From the NCBI GenBank assembly GCA_046290495.1, contig JBKAGT010000005.1, positions 806,001-870,000 of the forward strand: a stretch of 64,000 nt of DNA, read 5' to 3'. Source of the stretch: PGYR01 sp046290495. Lineage in GTDB: Bacteria; Bacteroidota; Ignavibacteria; Kapaibacteriales; UBA2268. The position numbers and the translations under genes are program-made. Position 1 is the first letter of the stretch. Every line of letters begins with the position of its first letter. Below the pieces are notes generated by a model. That model saw nothing but the letters and a program-made list of their open reading frames with translations. It had not been told where the DNA came from and ran no database searches. Positions 44,216-52,786 of this stretch are shown one piece after another.

Positions 44216-46663
44216 CTATTTCTTTATAAATTTAGAAGTCCCTACTACTCTACTTTCCGATTCAATTACTATAGAATATGCACCTTTGCTTAGCTGGCTT
44301 GCATCTATAGCTACTGATTCTTGATAAGATGAAATAACTTGATTTATCACATTATTTCCAAGTAAATCATAAACTTTCACTGAACAGCCATTATTTATAG
44401 TTGTTGGAAGTGATACAACAAAGTTATCGTAAACTGGACTAGGGTAGAAATCTAGTTTACTTACTTCAACATCATCAACTGAAGTCAATAGCAAACTTTT
44501 ACTAGTACAAATAGACCACTCCGTTATCTCGTGCACCTCTACTGAACGACCTGTTGAGGAAGTGAGACCAATAAATCCATTCCCACTGTATTGCAAGTCG
44601 AGATATTCGAATAAAGGAAAATCTTCCAAAACAAGATCTGGTTGACCATAATCTTTTGTTTCGCTTATGTATATCTTGAGGTCAAGATTTTTATACTCAA
44701 CCTTACAGTGATATGTCTGCGAAGAGTCTGATTTTATAACAACAATATCAGTTGTTGTGGTAGAATCCTTTTTAGGATGAAGAGGGTATATTTCACCGTC
44801 TTCATTTGGAAGAATCACTGATAGATGGTTTCCATTCGGATCCCTATTTTCAGGGTTTTCATACAAATCTATTTCAATAGCTATTGCATTTTTCAGTCCA
44901 CCATAACCAATGTCGCCTCCAGCCAATGCTGGATTTACTGGTATCTCCCCAGTTAAGATAAGCGCTATACCATCCGCACCAGGCAGCGATGTATCACCTT
45001 GAACAACTGGTGCCTTGTCAACCGGATTATAAAAATAACGAGAATGGTCACTAATGATAAATGAGAATTCAGTCTCAAATCCAGAGATTAGGTTTAGCAT
45101 TTGATTATAATACATATACCCCGAATCATAAGCCCATTTTTTTGTCAAAAGCACAGAGCTATTGCCTAAGTATTTATTACTAATCAAATCTTCTTCTTTG
45201 AATCCATTTTCAGATGAGTATTGTGGATTACAAGGATCCACATCAAGTGCAAAAACTCTTATAAAACCGTCTTTACCACTACTTTTATTTTTTTGAATTG
45301 CGTCATCTGTAACTGGGTAGTCTTGGGATTCGGTTGAGCCAGTAATAATTAGCTTGTCATCGCTTATGTATACTCCTCTTCCATCTTCACCATACTGTCC
45401 ACCAAAGTAAGAGCTTTGTAAAACATTACCATTTTTATCAAATATAGCAATAAAAGCATCAGTCTTTCCATCCAAATTCTTCTTGTAAGCATTATCAGAT
45501 GTAATCAAATCAGAACTTTCAGTAAATCCAGTTATTAGGACATTACTATTTTCGTCAACTGCAATATCACCACCTTTGTTTATAATATTATTCTGACCAT
45601 CAGTTCCACTTCCACCATAGTAAGTACCCCAATCTAATTCACCTTCAAAATTGACTCTACCCAGATAAGAGGAATAACTACCTGGATTCTCTTCCATAAA
45701 CTTATTATAAGTCCTCATTGTCTTTTTACTATTAGTAAACTGTCTAAAGTAAAAACCATCTTCATTATCTGAAACAATATGCTCACCATATTCATTACCT
45801 TCATCACCAAAGTAACTTGACCAAATCATTTCACCTTCATAGTTAAAGAAGGATAGAAACGTATCATACCCTCCTTTTTTTTCATAAGAGATAGGAGTAC
45901 CAACAAGTGGGAAATCATTACTAGATGTATAGCCAACTACTGCAATAGTTTTAGAGAATCTATTTATAGCCAAATCCATAGTAAAATCATCGTCATTACC
46001 TCCTATATAGGTTGAGTAAATTAGATTATTATCTTTATCAAATTTTGATATAAATGAATCAACTCCAGTTTTTCGTGTTTTTTGCATTGCATCATTTGTT
46101 ACAGGAAAATTCGTACCATAACATCTGCCTGTTACCCAATAGTTCTCATCTTCGTCAATAACAATGTCATCTACAACATCATAATTATTGCTACCTAACA
46201 TCGTAGAATATAAAAGTTTTCCGTCTAAGGAGAACTTCATTATAGTTCCGTCATAATCACCTTTATGACCTTTTTGGTATGAGTCATTAGTAGTTGGGAA
46301 GTTAGAGCTGCGAGTATCTGAAACTACATATAGCTTATCTTTGAAATATTTTAAGTTTTTAGGATACTCAGCACTTGATCCACCTATCAATGTACTCCAC
46401 AATAAATTATGGTTTTCATCAAATTTCATTAGAAATAAGTCACCACCACCAAGATAAGCGGTTTGAAATGCGTCATTTGTGACTGGGAAATTGGAGCTTT
46501 CTGTGTGACCTAATATGTATATATTGCCATATTCATCCTCTGTAACAGTTTCACCAAAGTCTCTTGCACCACCTCCTGCAAAGGTTGAAAACTTTAACTC
46601 GAAATCTTCTGCAGTTATTCCTAAAGGAATTAAAAGCGAAAGAATAAGAATGACATTCTTCAT
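44216..46663 (-). CDS. SBBP beta-propeller and lectin-like protein with T9SS sorting domain
   Basis: 815 residues from ATG 46663, preceded by a TGAGGT ribosome site; an upstream in-frame start at 46720 lacks such support and spoils the signal peptide (MKNVILILSLLIPLGIT). About 480 residues of SBBP repeats (each with ...YGNIYILGHTESSNFPVT-like and F.GGS..-like strands), then a legume-lectin-like domain (about 500-700) with GIALILTG and EIDLYENPENRDPNGNH. The end is a type A T9SS domain (VSKLDFYPSPVYDNFVVSLP). Likely carbohydrate binding at the cell surface. Confidence 0.85.
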   Translation of the reverse strand: MKNVILILSLLIPLGITAEDFELKFSTFAGGGARDFGETVTEDEYGNIYILGHTESSNFPVTNDAFQTAYLGGGDLFLMKFDENHNLLWSTLIGGSSAEYPKNLKYFKDKLYVVSDTRSSNFPTTNDSYQKGHKGDYDGTIMKFSLDGKLLYSTMLGSNNYDVVDDIVIDEDENYWVTGRCYGTNFPVTNDAMQKTRKTGVDSFISKFDKDNNLIYSTYIGGNDDDFTMDLAINRFSKTIAVVGYTSSNDFPLVGTPISYEKKGGYDTFLSFFNYEGEMIWSSYFGDEGNEYGEHIVSDNEDGFYFRQFTNSKKTMRTYNKFMEENPGSYSSYLGRVNFEGELDWGTYYGGSGTDGQNNIINKGGDIAVDENSNVLITGFTESSDLITSDNAYKKNLDGKTDAFIAIFDKNGNVLQSSYFGGQYGEDGRGVYISDDKLIITGSTESQDYPVTDDAIQKNKSSGKDGFIRVFALDVDPCNPQYSSENGFKEEDLISNKYLGNSSVLLTKKWAYDSGYMYYNQMLNLISGFETEFSFIISDHSRYFYNPVDKAPVVQGDTSLPGADGIALILTGEIPVNPALAGGDIGYGGLKNAIAIEIDLYENPENRDPNGNHLSVILPNEDGEIYPLHPKKDSTTTTDIVVIKSDSSQTYHCKVEYKNLDLKIYISETKDYGQPDLVLEDFPLFEYLDLQYSGNGFIGLTSSTGRSVEVHEITEWSICTSKSLLLTSVDDVEVSKLDFYPSPVYDNFVVSLPTTINNGCSVKVYDLLGNNVINQVISSYQESVAIDASQLSKGAYSIVIESESRVVGTSKFIKK

Positions 46664-46733
46664 ATTTTTTACCTCACAAATAATATATATAATGAAAGAT
46701 AAAAAATAAATACGATTCAAAAAAATCAGATAA

Positions 46734-47372
46734 TCATCTAACCTTATAATTGCTATAAGTTATAACTACTTTGCCAGTAGTGTTTTCTGATTTCTTAGTT
46801 TGGTTTTTACTTACCGCTTCTATATCGCCAGAGAACTGTGCAGGAATTTGAAAATTCTTCATGTCGAATTCAAGGTAAACTTTGCTTGGCAAATCGAACG
46901 GATTGTCTCCATATTCAAATTTACTAACGAATGACCCATTAGACTCGGTGAAGGCCTTCATTTTTATTATTCTGTTGGTCTTTTCGTCCAGAAGTATATT
47001 AGCTAGTATAAGACCCTCTTCGTTCCTTCCAGGTATAATTTTTATCTTTGTCAGGCCATTCTCTTGCCCCTCATATATTGCAGCTGAGCGATTCTTGATT
47101 ATCTTCAGATATTCCATCTGAGCGCCATTCTTGGGCATCATCATAAAGTCGTCTGACTTTATCTCAATATTATCAGCGCTATTGTAAATCAAAGTAGCTG
47201 TACGCTCCTTAATTTTCAGGAACTCTATGTCAATTTTAATTTTTAAGTCAACGCTATGGGGCTTTACTTTCTCCATTTTGTTAACTAGCTTGTTAAGTAT
47301 AGGGTCCAAATCTTTTGCTTTAACTGTGGAAACAAACAGCATTAATACTAATACAAAACTCAATTTTCTCAT
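46734..47372 (-). CDS. LolA-like outer-membrane lipoprotein-sorting protein
   Basis: 212-residue periplasmic protein with a signal peptide (MRKLSFVLVLMLFVSTVKA). The mature part has the LolA/LolB-like half-barrel pattern: FLKIKERTATLIYNSADNIE, EGLILANILLDEKTNRIIK and SKVYLEFDMKNFQ. It follows the ABC permease by 2 bp in the same operon. It may carry a lipid or lipoprotein between membranes for that transporter. Length is near LolA's usual 200. Confidence 0.7.
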   Translation of the reverse strand: MRKLSFVLVLMLFVSTVKAKDLDPILNKLVNKMEKVKPHSVDLKIKIDIEFLKIKERTATLIYNSADNIEIKSDDFMMMPKNGAQMEYLKIIKNRSAAIYEGQENGLTKIKIIPGRNEEGLILANILLDEKTNRIIKMKAFTESNGSFVSKFEYGDNPFDLPSKVYLEFDMKNFQIPAQFSGDIEAVSKNQTKKSENTTGKVVITYSNYKVR

Positions 47373-47374
47373 AA

Positions 47375-48211
47375 TTAACTCAATATATCTTTGTTTTTAA
47401 AATGATAGAATGACACTGAAATGAATGTAAAAGTATAAGCTAAGTTAACCCAAATAGCTCTGATTAACTTCTCGCTGTTCATTTCCATTTGGAAGAAGAT
47501 ATCCCACGAAGGTAAATACGTAGTAAATAGATATGGGATAATTGGTGCAATAAGTGCGTAGCCGAGAGTACTAACAATGGTCAGTCCGACAATTATTGCA
47601 AATGTACCAACTATAGGCACTATAGAGCTCTCTGCATAGCTAGAGATTAGATACGCCAATGAAGTCACTGTTGTCATAGATAAAATACCATATAAGAATG
47701 CATAGCCAAATCGCCACAGCACGTCGTCAGAGGCGATGATGCTGATAGCACTCTTTATCACTATCAAGTCACCAATACCAAACATAATAAGTCCAAGTAT
47801 TAGACTATATCCAATCATGAATATGAGTAATAGTACTGTATATATCCATGCTGATAGGAATTTAGCAGTGAGTAACTTTACTCTACTAACAGGCCGAGTT
47901 AGTAATAGCCTAAAAGTTCCATGATTCGCCTCCCCAGAGAGCATATCCCCTGCTGTTATAGCAATTAATATTGGTAGGTGAATCCACAAACTATTTAGAA
48001 TAATAAATGACATAGTGTACGCATTTATCAATTTCCCATTGAGGAAGAATTTCTCTTTCAAGCTATCAAGCAAGAATCCCAATAGCTGGTCTCCTTCGAA
48101 ATAGAATCCCAGATTAACTACGGTAACAATGAATGCAATAGCAGCAAAACCAATGTATGTTCTTGGCTTTCTGAATATTTTGAATAACTCAATTCTTAGT
48201 AAATTTATCAT
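47375..48211 (-). CDS. ABC-2 type exporter permease
   Basis: 278-residue membrane protein with six hydrophobic segments; the N-terminal INLLRIELFKIFRKPRTYIGF and GDMLSGEANHGTFRLLLTRPVSR are typical of ABC-2 permeases (the latter loop contains the TxRP element). It partners the ATPase whose end overlaps its start by 4 bases (ATGA). The substrate is unknown; the adjoining LolA-like gene suggests a lipid or lipoprotein. Confidence 0.9.
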   Translation of the reverse strand: MINLLRIELFKIFRKPRTYIGFAAIAFIVTVVNLGFYFEGDQLLGFLLDSLKEKFFLNGKLINAYTMSFIILNSLWIHLPILIAITAGDMLSGEANHGTFRLLLTRPVSRVKLLTAKFLSAWIYTVLLLIFMIGYSLILGLIMFGIGDLIVIKSAISIIASDDVLWRFGYAFLYGILSMTTVTSLAYLISSYAESSIVPIVGTFAIIVGLTIVSTLGYALIAPIIPYLFTTYLPSWDIFFQMEMNSEKLIRAIWVNLAYTFTFISVSFYHFKNKDILS

Positions 48212-49119
48212 CTTGTTTTATCAATAAAGTATTCTTCCAAAGACCTAATTGGTTCTATAGAATAAACTTTAATCCCACTATTAATCAATAATCTGTTGAT
48301 GTTTGGAATGGCTTCTTTTTCTATTTGAAGAGATATTTTCTCTTCGTTTAGTTTTTTTATCTCAATGTTAGATTCACTTTCTCTAATTATTGACAAAGCT
48401 TTTTCATTGTCATCTGTGGTAAGCATAACTTTCATTTTACTACCAGTCAGTAACTCAGCCACATCACCCTCTACCACTGACTTACCCCTATTTATTATTA
48501 CCATTCTGTTGCAGATTTGCTCTACCTCATTTAAGATATGGCTAGATATAATTATGGTGATGCCTTTTTCTTTGTTTAAACGGACTATTAGCTCCCTCAT
48601 ATCCACTTGCCCTTGAGGATCTAGTCCATTTGCGGGTTCATCAAGCACGACTAACTTAGGTGAATGCAATAGAGTTTGGGCTATGCCTAATCTCTGTTTC
48701 ATACCTTGAGAGAATGTTTTAACTTTGCTATGCCTTCTTTCCGATAGCCCAACAAGTTCCAGAACCTCATCTATTTTTTCTTTTCTATTATCTATTTCTG
48801 AAAGACGAGCCAGAATATCCAAATTCCTCTCAGCACTTAAATAAGGATAAAAGTCTGGCTTTTCAACCAAGGCACCTACTTTTGAAATTGTAGAATTTCT
48901 GTCTTTGCTAATGGGTGTACCGAATAATTTTATGTCGCCAGAAGTGGGAGTAATTAGCGACAATAACATACGGATTGATGTGCTTTTACCCGCACCATTG
49001 GGCCCGAGAAATCCGAATATATCACCTTTGTTGACTGAAAATGATAGACCACTAACAGCAGTGAAGTTCTCGTACTGCTTTGTGACATTATCAAATTCTA
49101 AGTATTTTTCTGTTGTCAA
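48208..49119 (-). CDS. ABC exporter ATP-binding protein
   Basis: 303-residue ATPase. Walker A GPNGAGKS near 37-44, signature FSQGMKQRLGIAQ, Walker B LVVLDEPANGLDP, switch His in ISSHIL. The start is a TTG (49119); no ATG is available in frame near it. It leads the three-gene operon ATPase - permease - LolA-like. The C-terminal 80 residues after the switch His form the regulatory tail seen in drug/lipid exporters of the CcmA/NatA type. Confidence 0.93.
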   Translation of the reverse strand: MTTEKYLEFDNVTKQYENFTAVSGLSFSVNKGDIFGFLGPNGAGKSTSIRMLLSLITPTSGDIKLFGTPISKDRNSTISKVGALVEKPDFYPYLSAERNLDILARLSEIDNRKEKIDEVLELVGLSERRHSKVKTFSQGMKQRLGIAQTLLHSPKLVVLDEPANGLDPQGQVDMRELIVRLNKEKGITIIISSHILNEVEQICNRMVIINRGKSVVEGDVAELLTGSKMKVMLTTDDNEKALSIIRESESNIEIKKLNEEKISLQIEKEAIPNINRLLINSGIKVYSIEPIRSLEEYFIDKTR

Positions 49120-49286
49120 ATCTTGTAATTTTTTTGTTGATTTTGATACATGACGAATGAGTTCTATTTTTCGTGAGATAAAAAAGCTATGACATATACA
49201 TATATATATAGTAACAACTTAGGTTAATTACCGTTAATGAAGAAGCAAATTATTTGTCATGACATTTTTTTAACCAACAGGATTAA

Positions 49287-50633
49287 ATGAAAGCTTTATA
49301 TTCAATTTTAATATTTAGTGTTATAGTTTTATCGAGTTATCATGTAGTTTATTCGAATGATACCAAGAATGAAATAGATCAATACTTAGACAGGCATTAT
49401 GGTAATAAAAAGTTCAACGGCAATGTACTTATTACCAAAGGAAATGAAATAATTTATTCTAATTCATACGGTTATGCTAACAAACAGCATAAAGTACAGA
49501 ATACCGACTCAACAAAGTTCCTAATTGGCTCAATCACAAAACCATTTACAGCGTTAGGCATTCTTATCTTAGAGGAAGAAGGTAAACTAAGACTTGAAAA
49601 CAAACTATCAGAATACTTCCCTGAATTTGAGAACTCTGAGAAAGTCACAATCAAGCAGCTACTAACCCACACTTCTGGAATTCCTGATTACCACTCACTT
49701 AGTGATTGGGTAATAGATAGCAAATCAGATAACACGACGCCAGAATTTACAATAGAAAAAGTAAATGGTAGAAAGTTTGATTTCGAACCAGGAACAAATT
49801 TCAGATATTCGAATACAGGATATATATTTCTAGGTCTAATAATCGAAAAAGTTAGTGGATTGAAATATTCTGAATTCATTAATAAAAATATACTTAAGCC
49901 ATTGGGTTTAAATGATACAGGCATAATAGACAACAAATCAATCATTCCTAATCTTGCTAATGGCTACACAACCACTCCAAGAGAATCAATTGTCGCTGAT
50001 TATATTAACTACAATCAACCTTATGCCTCTGGGAATATGTATTCTACTTCTAAGGATTTATTGAATTTCACTCAAGCAATTATGAGCAGTGAACTAATAT
50101 CACCTGAGAAGACAAAAGAGATATTCAAAGCCGGCAAATACTATGGATATGGCTGGGGAATCAGAAATTTCGATGGAATCAAAGCTTATGGGCATTATGG
50201 TGGAATGAATGGATTTGTAGGAGCTATCACCTACATCCCGGATAATGACTACTTCATCTGTATTCTAACAAATGATGACAACACACCTAAAATTAGAATT
50301 ACATCAGACCTCGTTTCAATTCTGTATAATAATGATGTTGCTCTTCCTGAGGAAACAGCTTTAATACCCTTAGAAAAAGATATCATAAGCCAAGTAGTTG
50401 GAAAATATAAAGTCAAAGAAAATCATTATTTTTTCATCACTGATAAAGATGGGAAGTTATATCTGCAAGAAGGGAACAATGATAAACATGAGATGTATCC
50501 TTATGATAAGTATAAGTTTTCTTTCACTCTATTGGAACCCAACTTAGTGTTTAGTGATGTGAAAAAGAACAAAGCTCATAAGTTAGAGCTAGTTGGCAGC
50601 AAGACTATACTTACTGCTGTTAGGGTGGAGTAG
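49287..50633 (+). CDS. Serine hydrolase, class C beta-lactamase family (second gene)
   Basis: 448 residues with a signal peptide (about 1-24). Catalytic motifs: SITK in LIGSITKPFTALG, YSN in FRYSNTGYIFLG, and HYGG (the KTG-like element) in KAYGHYGGMNG. After the enzyme domain (about 30-350) comes an extra C-terminal beta-domain of about 90 residues. Different from the shorter 340-residue enzyme at 18358. Exported; peptidase, esterase or beta-lactamase activity cannot be separated. Confidence 0.88.
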   Translation: MKALYSILIFSVIVLSSYHVVYSNDTKNEIDQYLDRHYGNKKFNGNVLITKGNEIIYSNSYGYANKQHKVQNTDSTKFLIGSITKPFTALGILILEEEGKLRLENKLSEYFPEFENSEKVTIKQLLTHTSGIPDYHSLSDWVIDSKSDNTTPEFTIEKVNGRKFDFEPGTNFRYSNTGYIFLGLIIEKVSGLKYSEFINKNILKPLGLNDTGIIDNKSIIPNLANGYTTTPRESIVADYINYNQPYASGNMYSTSKDLLNFTQAIMSSELISPEKTKEIFKAGKYYGYGWGIRNFDGIKAYGHYGGMNGFVGAITYIPDNDYFICILTNDDNTPKIRITSDLVSILYNNDVALPEETALIPLEKDIISQVVGKYKVKENHYFFITDKDGKLYLQEGNNDKHEMYPYDKYKFSFTLLEPNLVFSDVKKNKAHKLELVGSKTILTAVRVE

Positions 50634-50666
50634 ACTTCTAAAATTTCATCTAGAAATTTAGACACT

Positions 50667-51563
50667 TTATTTTCCATTTATAATTCTTATAGAGTTAGCG
50701 AAGTTTGCAAGATTCTTTTTAGCTTTTTCATCTTGTTGCGGTGTTGCTACTTTTATATTATAATGCTCTCTATGAAAATAATATACTTCCTCCACATTTT
50801 CTAGAGGTTTAACATTACCATCTATAATATCGCAATTTCCTAATATTGATATCTTTTCTAGTTTATTCAATCTTTCAATAAATTTAATCGAATTTATATT
50901 TCTACAATTAACAATCCTAAGCTCTTTTAAATTTTCAGCTTGTGCCAAGGTACTATAGTCATGTATTTTCGAGCAAGTATCAATCTCTAATTTAGTAAGA
51001 TTGTTAAGGGCTCCTAAATTAGAAATATCCTTCAGTGATCTGCAATTACCTAGAACAATATTTTTTAACTTTAAAAGATTTTCCATACCATCCAAGCTTT
51101 TCAAACTGGAAGTTTTAATTTTTAACGTGTTTAGGTTTCTAAAATGAGATATATTCATAAGGTTTTTTTCAGAGAATTCAACTAGACAAAGTGTTTCTAA
51201 ATTTAAACATTTTTCTAATCCAGTAACTTCATTACCTTTCCAATGAAGAGTCAAATTTTTTAGATTTTTTAAATTGCTAAAATCAATTTGTCCCTCCGCA
51301 TTTATACGAATCGAAAGTGTTTTCAAATTTTTCAAGTATTTTAAGAAGCCAAAATTATACTTATCCACCCCACTTATATCCAAACCTTCCAAGAAAGTAA
51401 AATCTCTTAGAAAACTTAAATCATCTTCCACTTCCCACATTGTATCTATTTTAATTCCATTTAGTTTTTTCTTTTTTAAAATTTCAAAAATATCATTTTT
51501 AGTATATTCTTTTTTATAAATCAGATTATTACCATAAGGTGATGTTTCTATATTACTTTTCAT
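50667..51563 (-). CDS. Leucine-rich repeat protein
   Basis: 298 residues: about ten LRR units of 21-24 residues, for example L..LS..., KNLKTLSIRI, LKNLTLHW, LNLETLCLVEF, LKNIVLGNC, NLTKLEIDTC and NLKELRIVNC. No signal peptide or membrane helix and no T9SS tail, so probably cytoplasmic. It is flanked by an intergenic gap to the serine hydrolase and the rplI terminator. A partner-binding role is generic for this fold; nothing more specific is visible. Confidence 0.8.
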   Translation of the reverse strand: MKSNIETSPYGNNLIYKKEYTKNDIFEILKKKKLNGIKIDTMWEVEDDLSFLRDFTFLEGLDISGVDKYNFGFLKYLKNLKTLSIRINAEGQIDFSNLKNLKNLTLHWKGNEVTGLEKCLNLETLCLVEFSEKNLMNISHFRNLNTLKIKTSSLKSLDGMENLLKLKNIVLGNCRSLKDISNLGALNNLTKLEIDTCSKIHDYSTLAQAENLKELRIVNCRNINSIKFIERLNKLEKISILGNCDIIDGNVKPLENVEEVYYFHREHYNIKVATPQQDEKAKKNLANFANSIRIINGK

Positions 51564-51616
51564 AAATTACCTTGGTAAAATAGTTTCTTTCATTTAGTAA
51601 AGGTATAAACACAATA

Positions 51617-51651
51617 TAAAAAAAATCCCAATTCTTAGCAGAATTGGGATT
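51617..51651 (-). terminator. Terminator of the rpsF-rplI transcript
   Basis: Twelve-bp stem AATCCCAATTCT (51624-51635) / AGAATTGGGATT (51640-51651). A T-run follows on the minus strand. Confidence 0.9.
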
Positions 51652-51679
51652 AAAATGTTTTAAGAAAAGTAGAGGTGGA

Positions 51680-52126
51680 TTAGTCTTCGCTAATAACCCA
51701 AACTTTTAGTGGAGCAGTGATTTCTTTGTGCAATTTAACTTTCACACTGAAAACACCCAATGATTTGATTGGCTCTTCGATAATGATATCTCTTCTATCA
51801 ATCTTGTGGCCTAATAGCTCTAATTGCTCAGCAATAGCTTGTGCAGTAACAGCACCGAACAATTTGCCCTCTTCACCAACTTTCATTGGGATAGACACTT
51901 GTTGTTCAGCAAGCTTAGCAGCTAATTTCTCAGCATCGCCTTTTAGCTCTTCCTGACGTTTGTCATATTGCTTTCTTTCGAATTGAATTCTCTTTACAGC
52001 AGCATCTGAAGCATAGTAAGCATACTGTCTTGGGATAAGATAGTTACGAGCGTATCCGTTTTTCACTTCTACTACGTCACCTATTGAACCCAAATTATCT
52101 AAATCTTGTCTTAGAATTACTTTCAT
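51680..52126 (-). CDS. rplI: 50S ribosomal protein L9
   Basis: 148 residues, standard L9. N-terminal MKVILRQDLDNLGSIGDVVE with VKNGYARNYLIPRQYA is the RNA-binding signature, then the long connecting helix and C-terminal domain (LFGAVTAQAIAEQLE, SLGVFSVKVKLHKEI). It lies 37 bp after rpsF. No rpsR (S18) gene is present between them, unlike the common rpsF-rpsR-rplI order. Confidence 0.98.
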   Translation of the reverse strand: MKVILRQDLDNLGSIGDVVEVKNGYARNYLIPRQYAYYASDAAVKRIQFERKQYDKRQEELKGDAEKLAAKLAEQQVSIPMKVGEEGKLFGAVTAQAIAEQLELLGHKIDRRDIIIEEPIKSLGVFSVKVKLHKEITAPLKVWVISED

Positions 52127-52163
52127 TTTAATACCTAAATATTATATTCTTCTTATATTTTTA

Positions 52164-52535
52164 TTATTCTGATTTTTCTTCTTTGCTTTCAGTTGCTTTA
52201 CCAGCTTCCAAATCTCTTTGTTTTCTGTAGTCGATTAGTGCATCTGGTAAATCTATAGTCAAGTGTCTTAGTATAGTGTCTTCTAGTACTAAGAATTTGT
52301 TATATCTGTTTTGAAAATCAGAAGGTGCAAGCAATTGAATATGAATGTAGCAGCCATTGTACTTTTTGTTGATTGGGTAAGCCAATCTTCTACGTCCAGC
52401 GTTTTTTACATTCTCAATTTCGCCACCATTGTCTTCTACATATTTTGTAACTTTGGTAGTAAGTTCATCAATTTCGTTGTCTTCCAACGCTGCATTTACT
52501 ATCAAAGTAGTTTCATATCTACGACGTTCAGCCAT
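52164..52535 (-). CDS. rpsF: 30S ribosomal protein S6
   Basis: 123 residues. Typical S6: RRYETTLIVNAALEDNEID at the start and KNAGRRRLAYPINKKYNGCY, then PSDFQNRYNKFLVLEDTILRH in the second half. A Lys/Glu-rich tail ends the protein. It forms a two-gene transcript with rplI. S6 normally pairs with S18 on the 30S platform, so rpsR should be elsewhere in the genome. Confidence 0.98.
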   Translation of the reverse strand: MAERRRYETTLIVNAALEDNEIDELTTKVTKYVEDNGGEIENVKNAGRRRLAYPINKKYNGCYIHIQLLAPSDFQNRYNKFLVLEDTILRHLTIDLPDALIDYRKQRDLEAGKATESKEEKSE

Positions 52536-52786
52536 ATTATATCTCCGATTACTGACGGTTTATAGTTCATACTTTTTTCATCAGTACAAACCAGTAAATC
52601 ATTTATTGTTTTAAAATAGACCACAAAATTATCTAAATATAACTTATTAACAAAATCTTTTTGACTATTTGCTTTAAAAAAGTACAAAAAACAGTATCAA
52701 GTTTTGTTTCAAAGATTTATAATACTTAACTTGCTAATCTTGTCAATTCAAGAAGTAAAAATTTATAATATATCTTTACAGAGCGT

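Noticed and set aside
46664..46720. Longer start for the SBBP/lectin gene
   Set aside because: The 19 extra residues spoil the signal peptide, and a TGAGGT ribosome site supports 46663.
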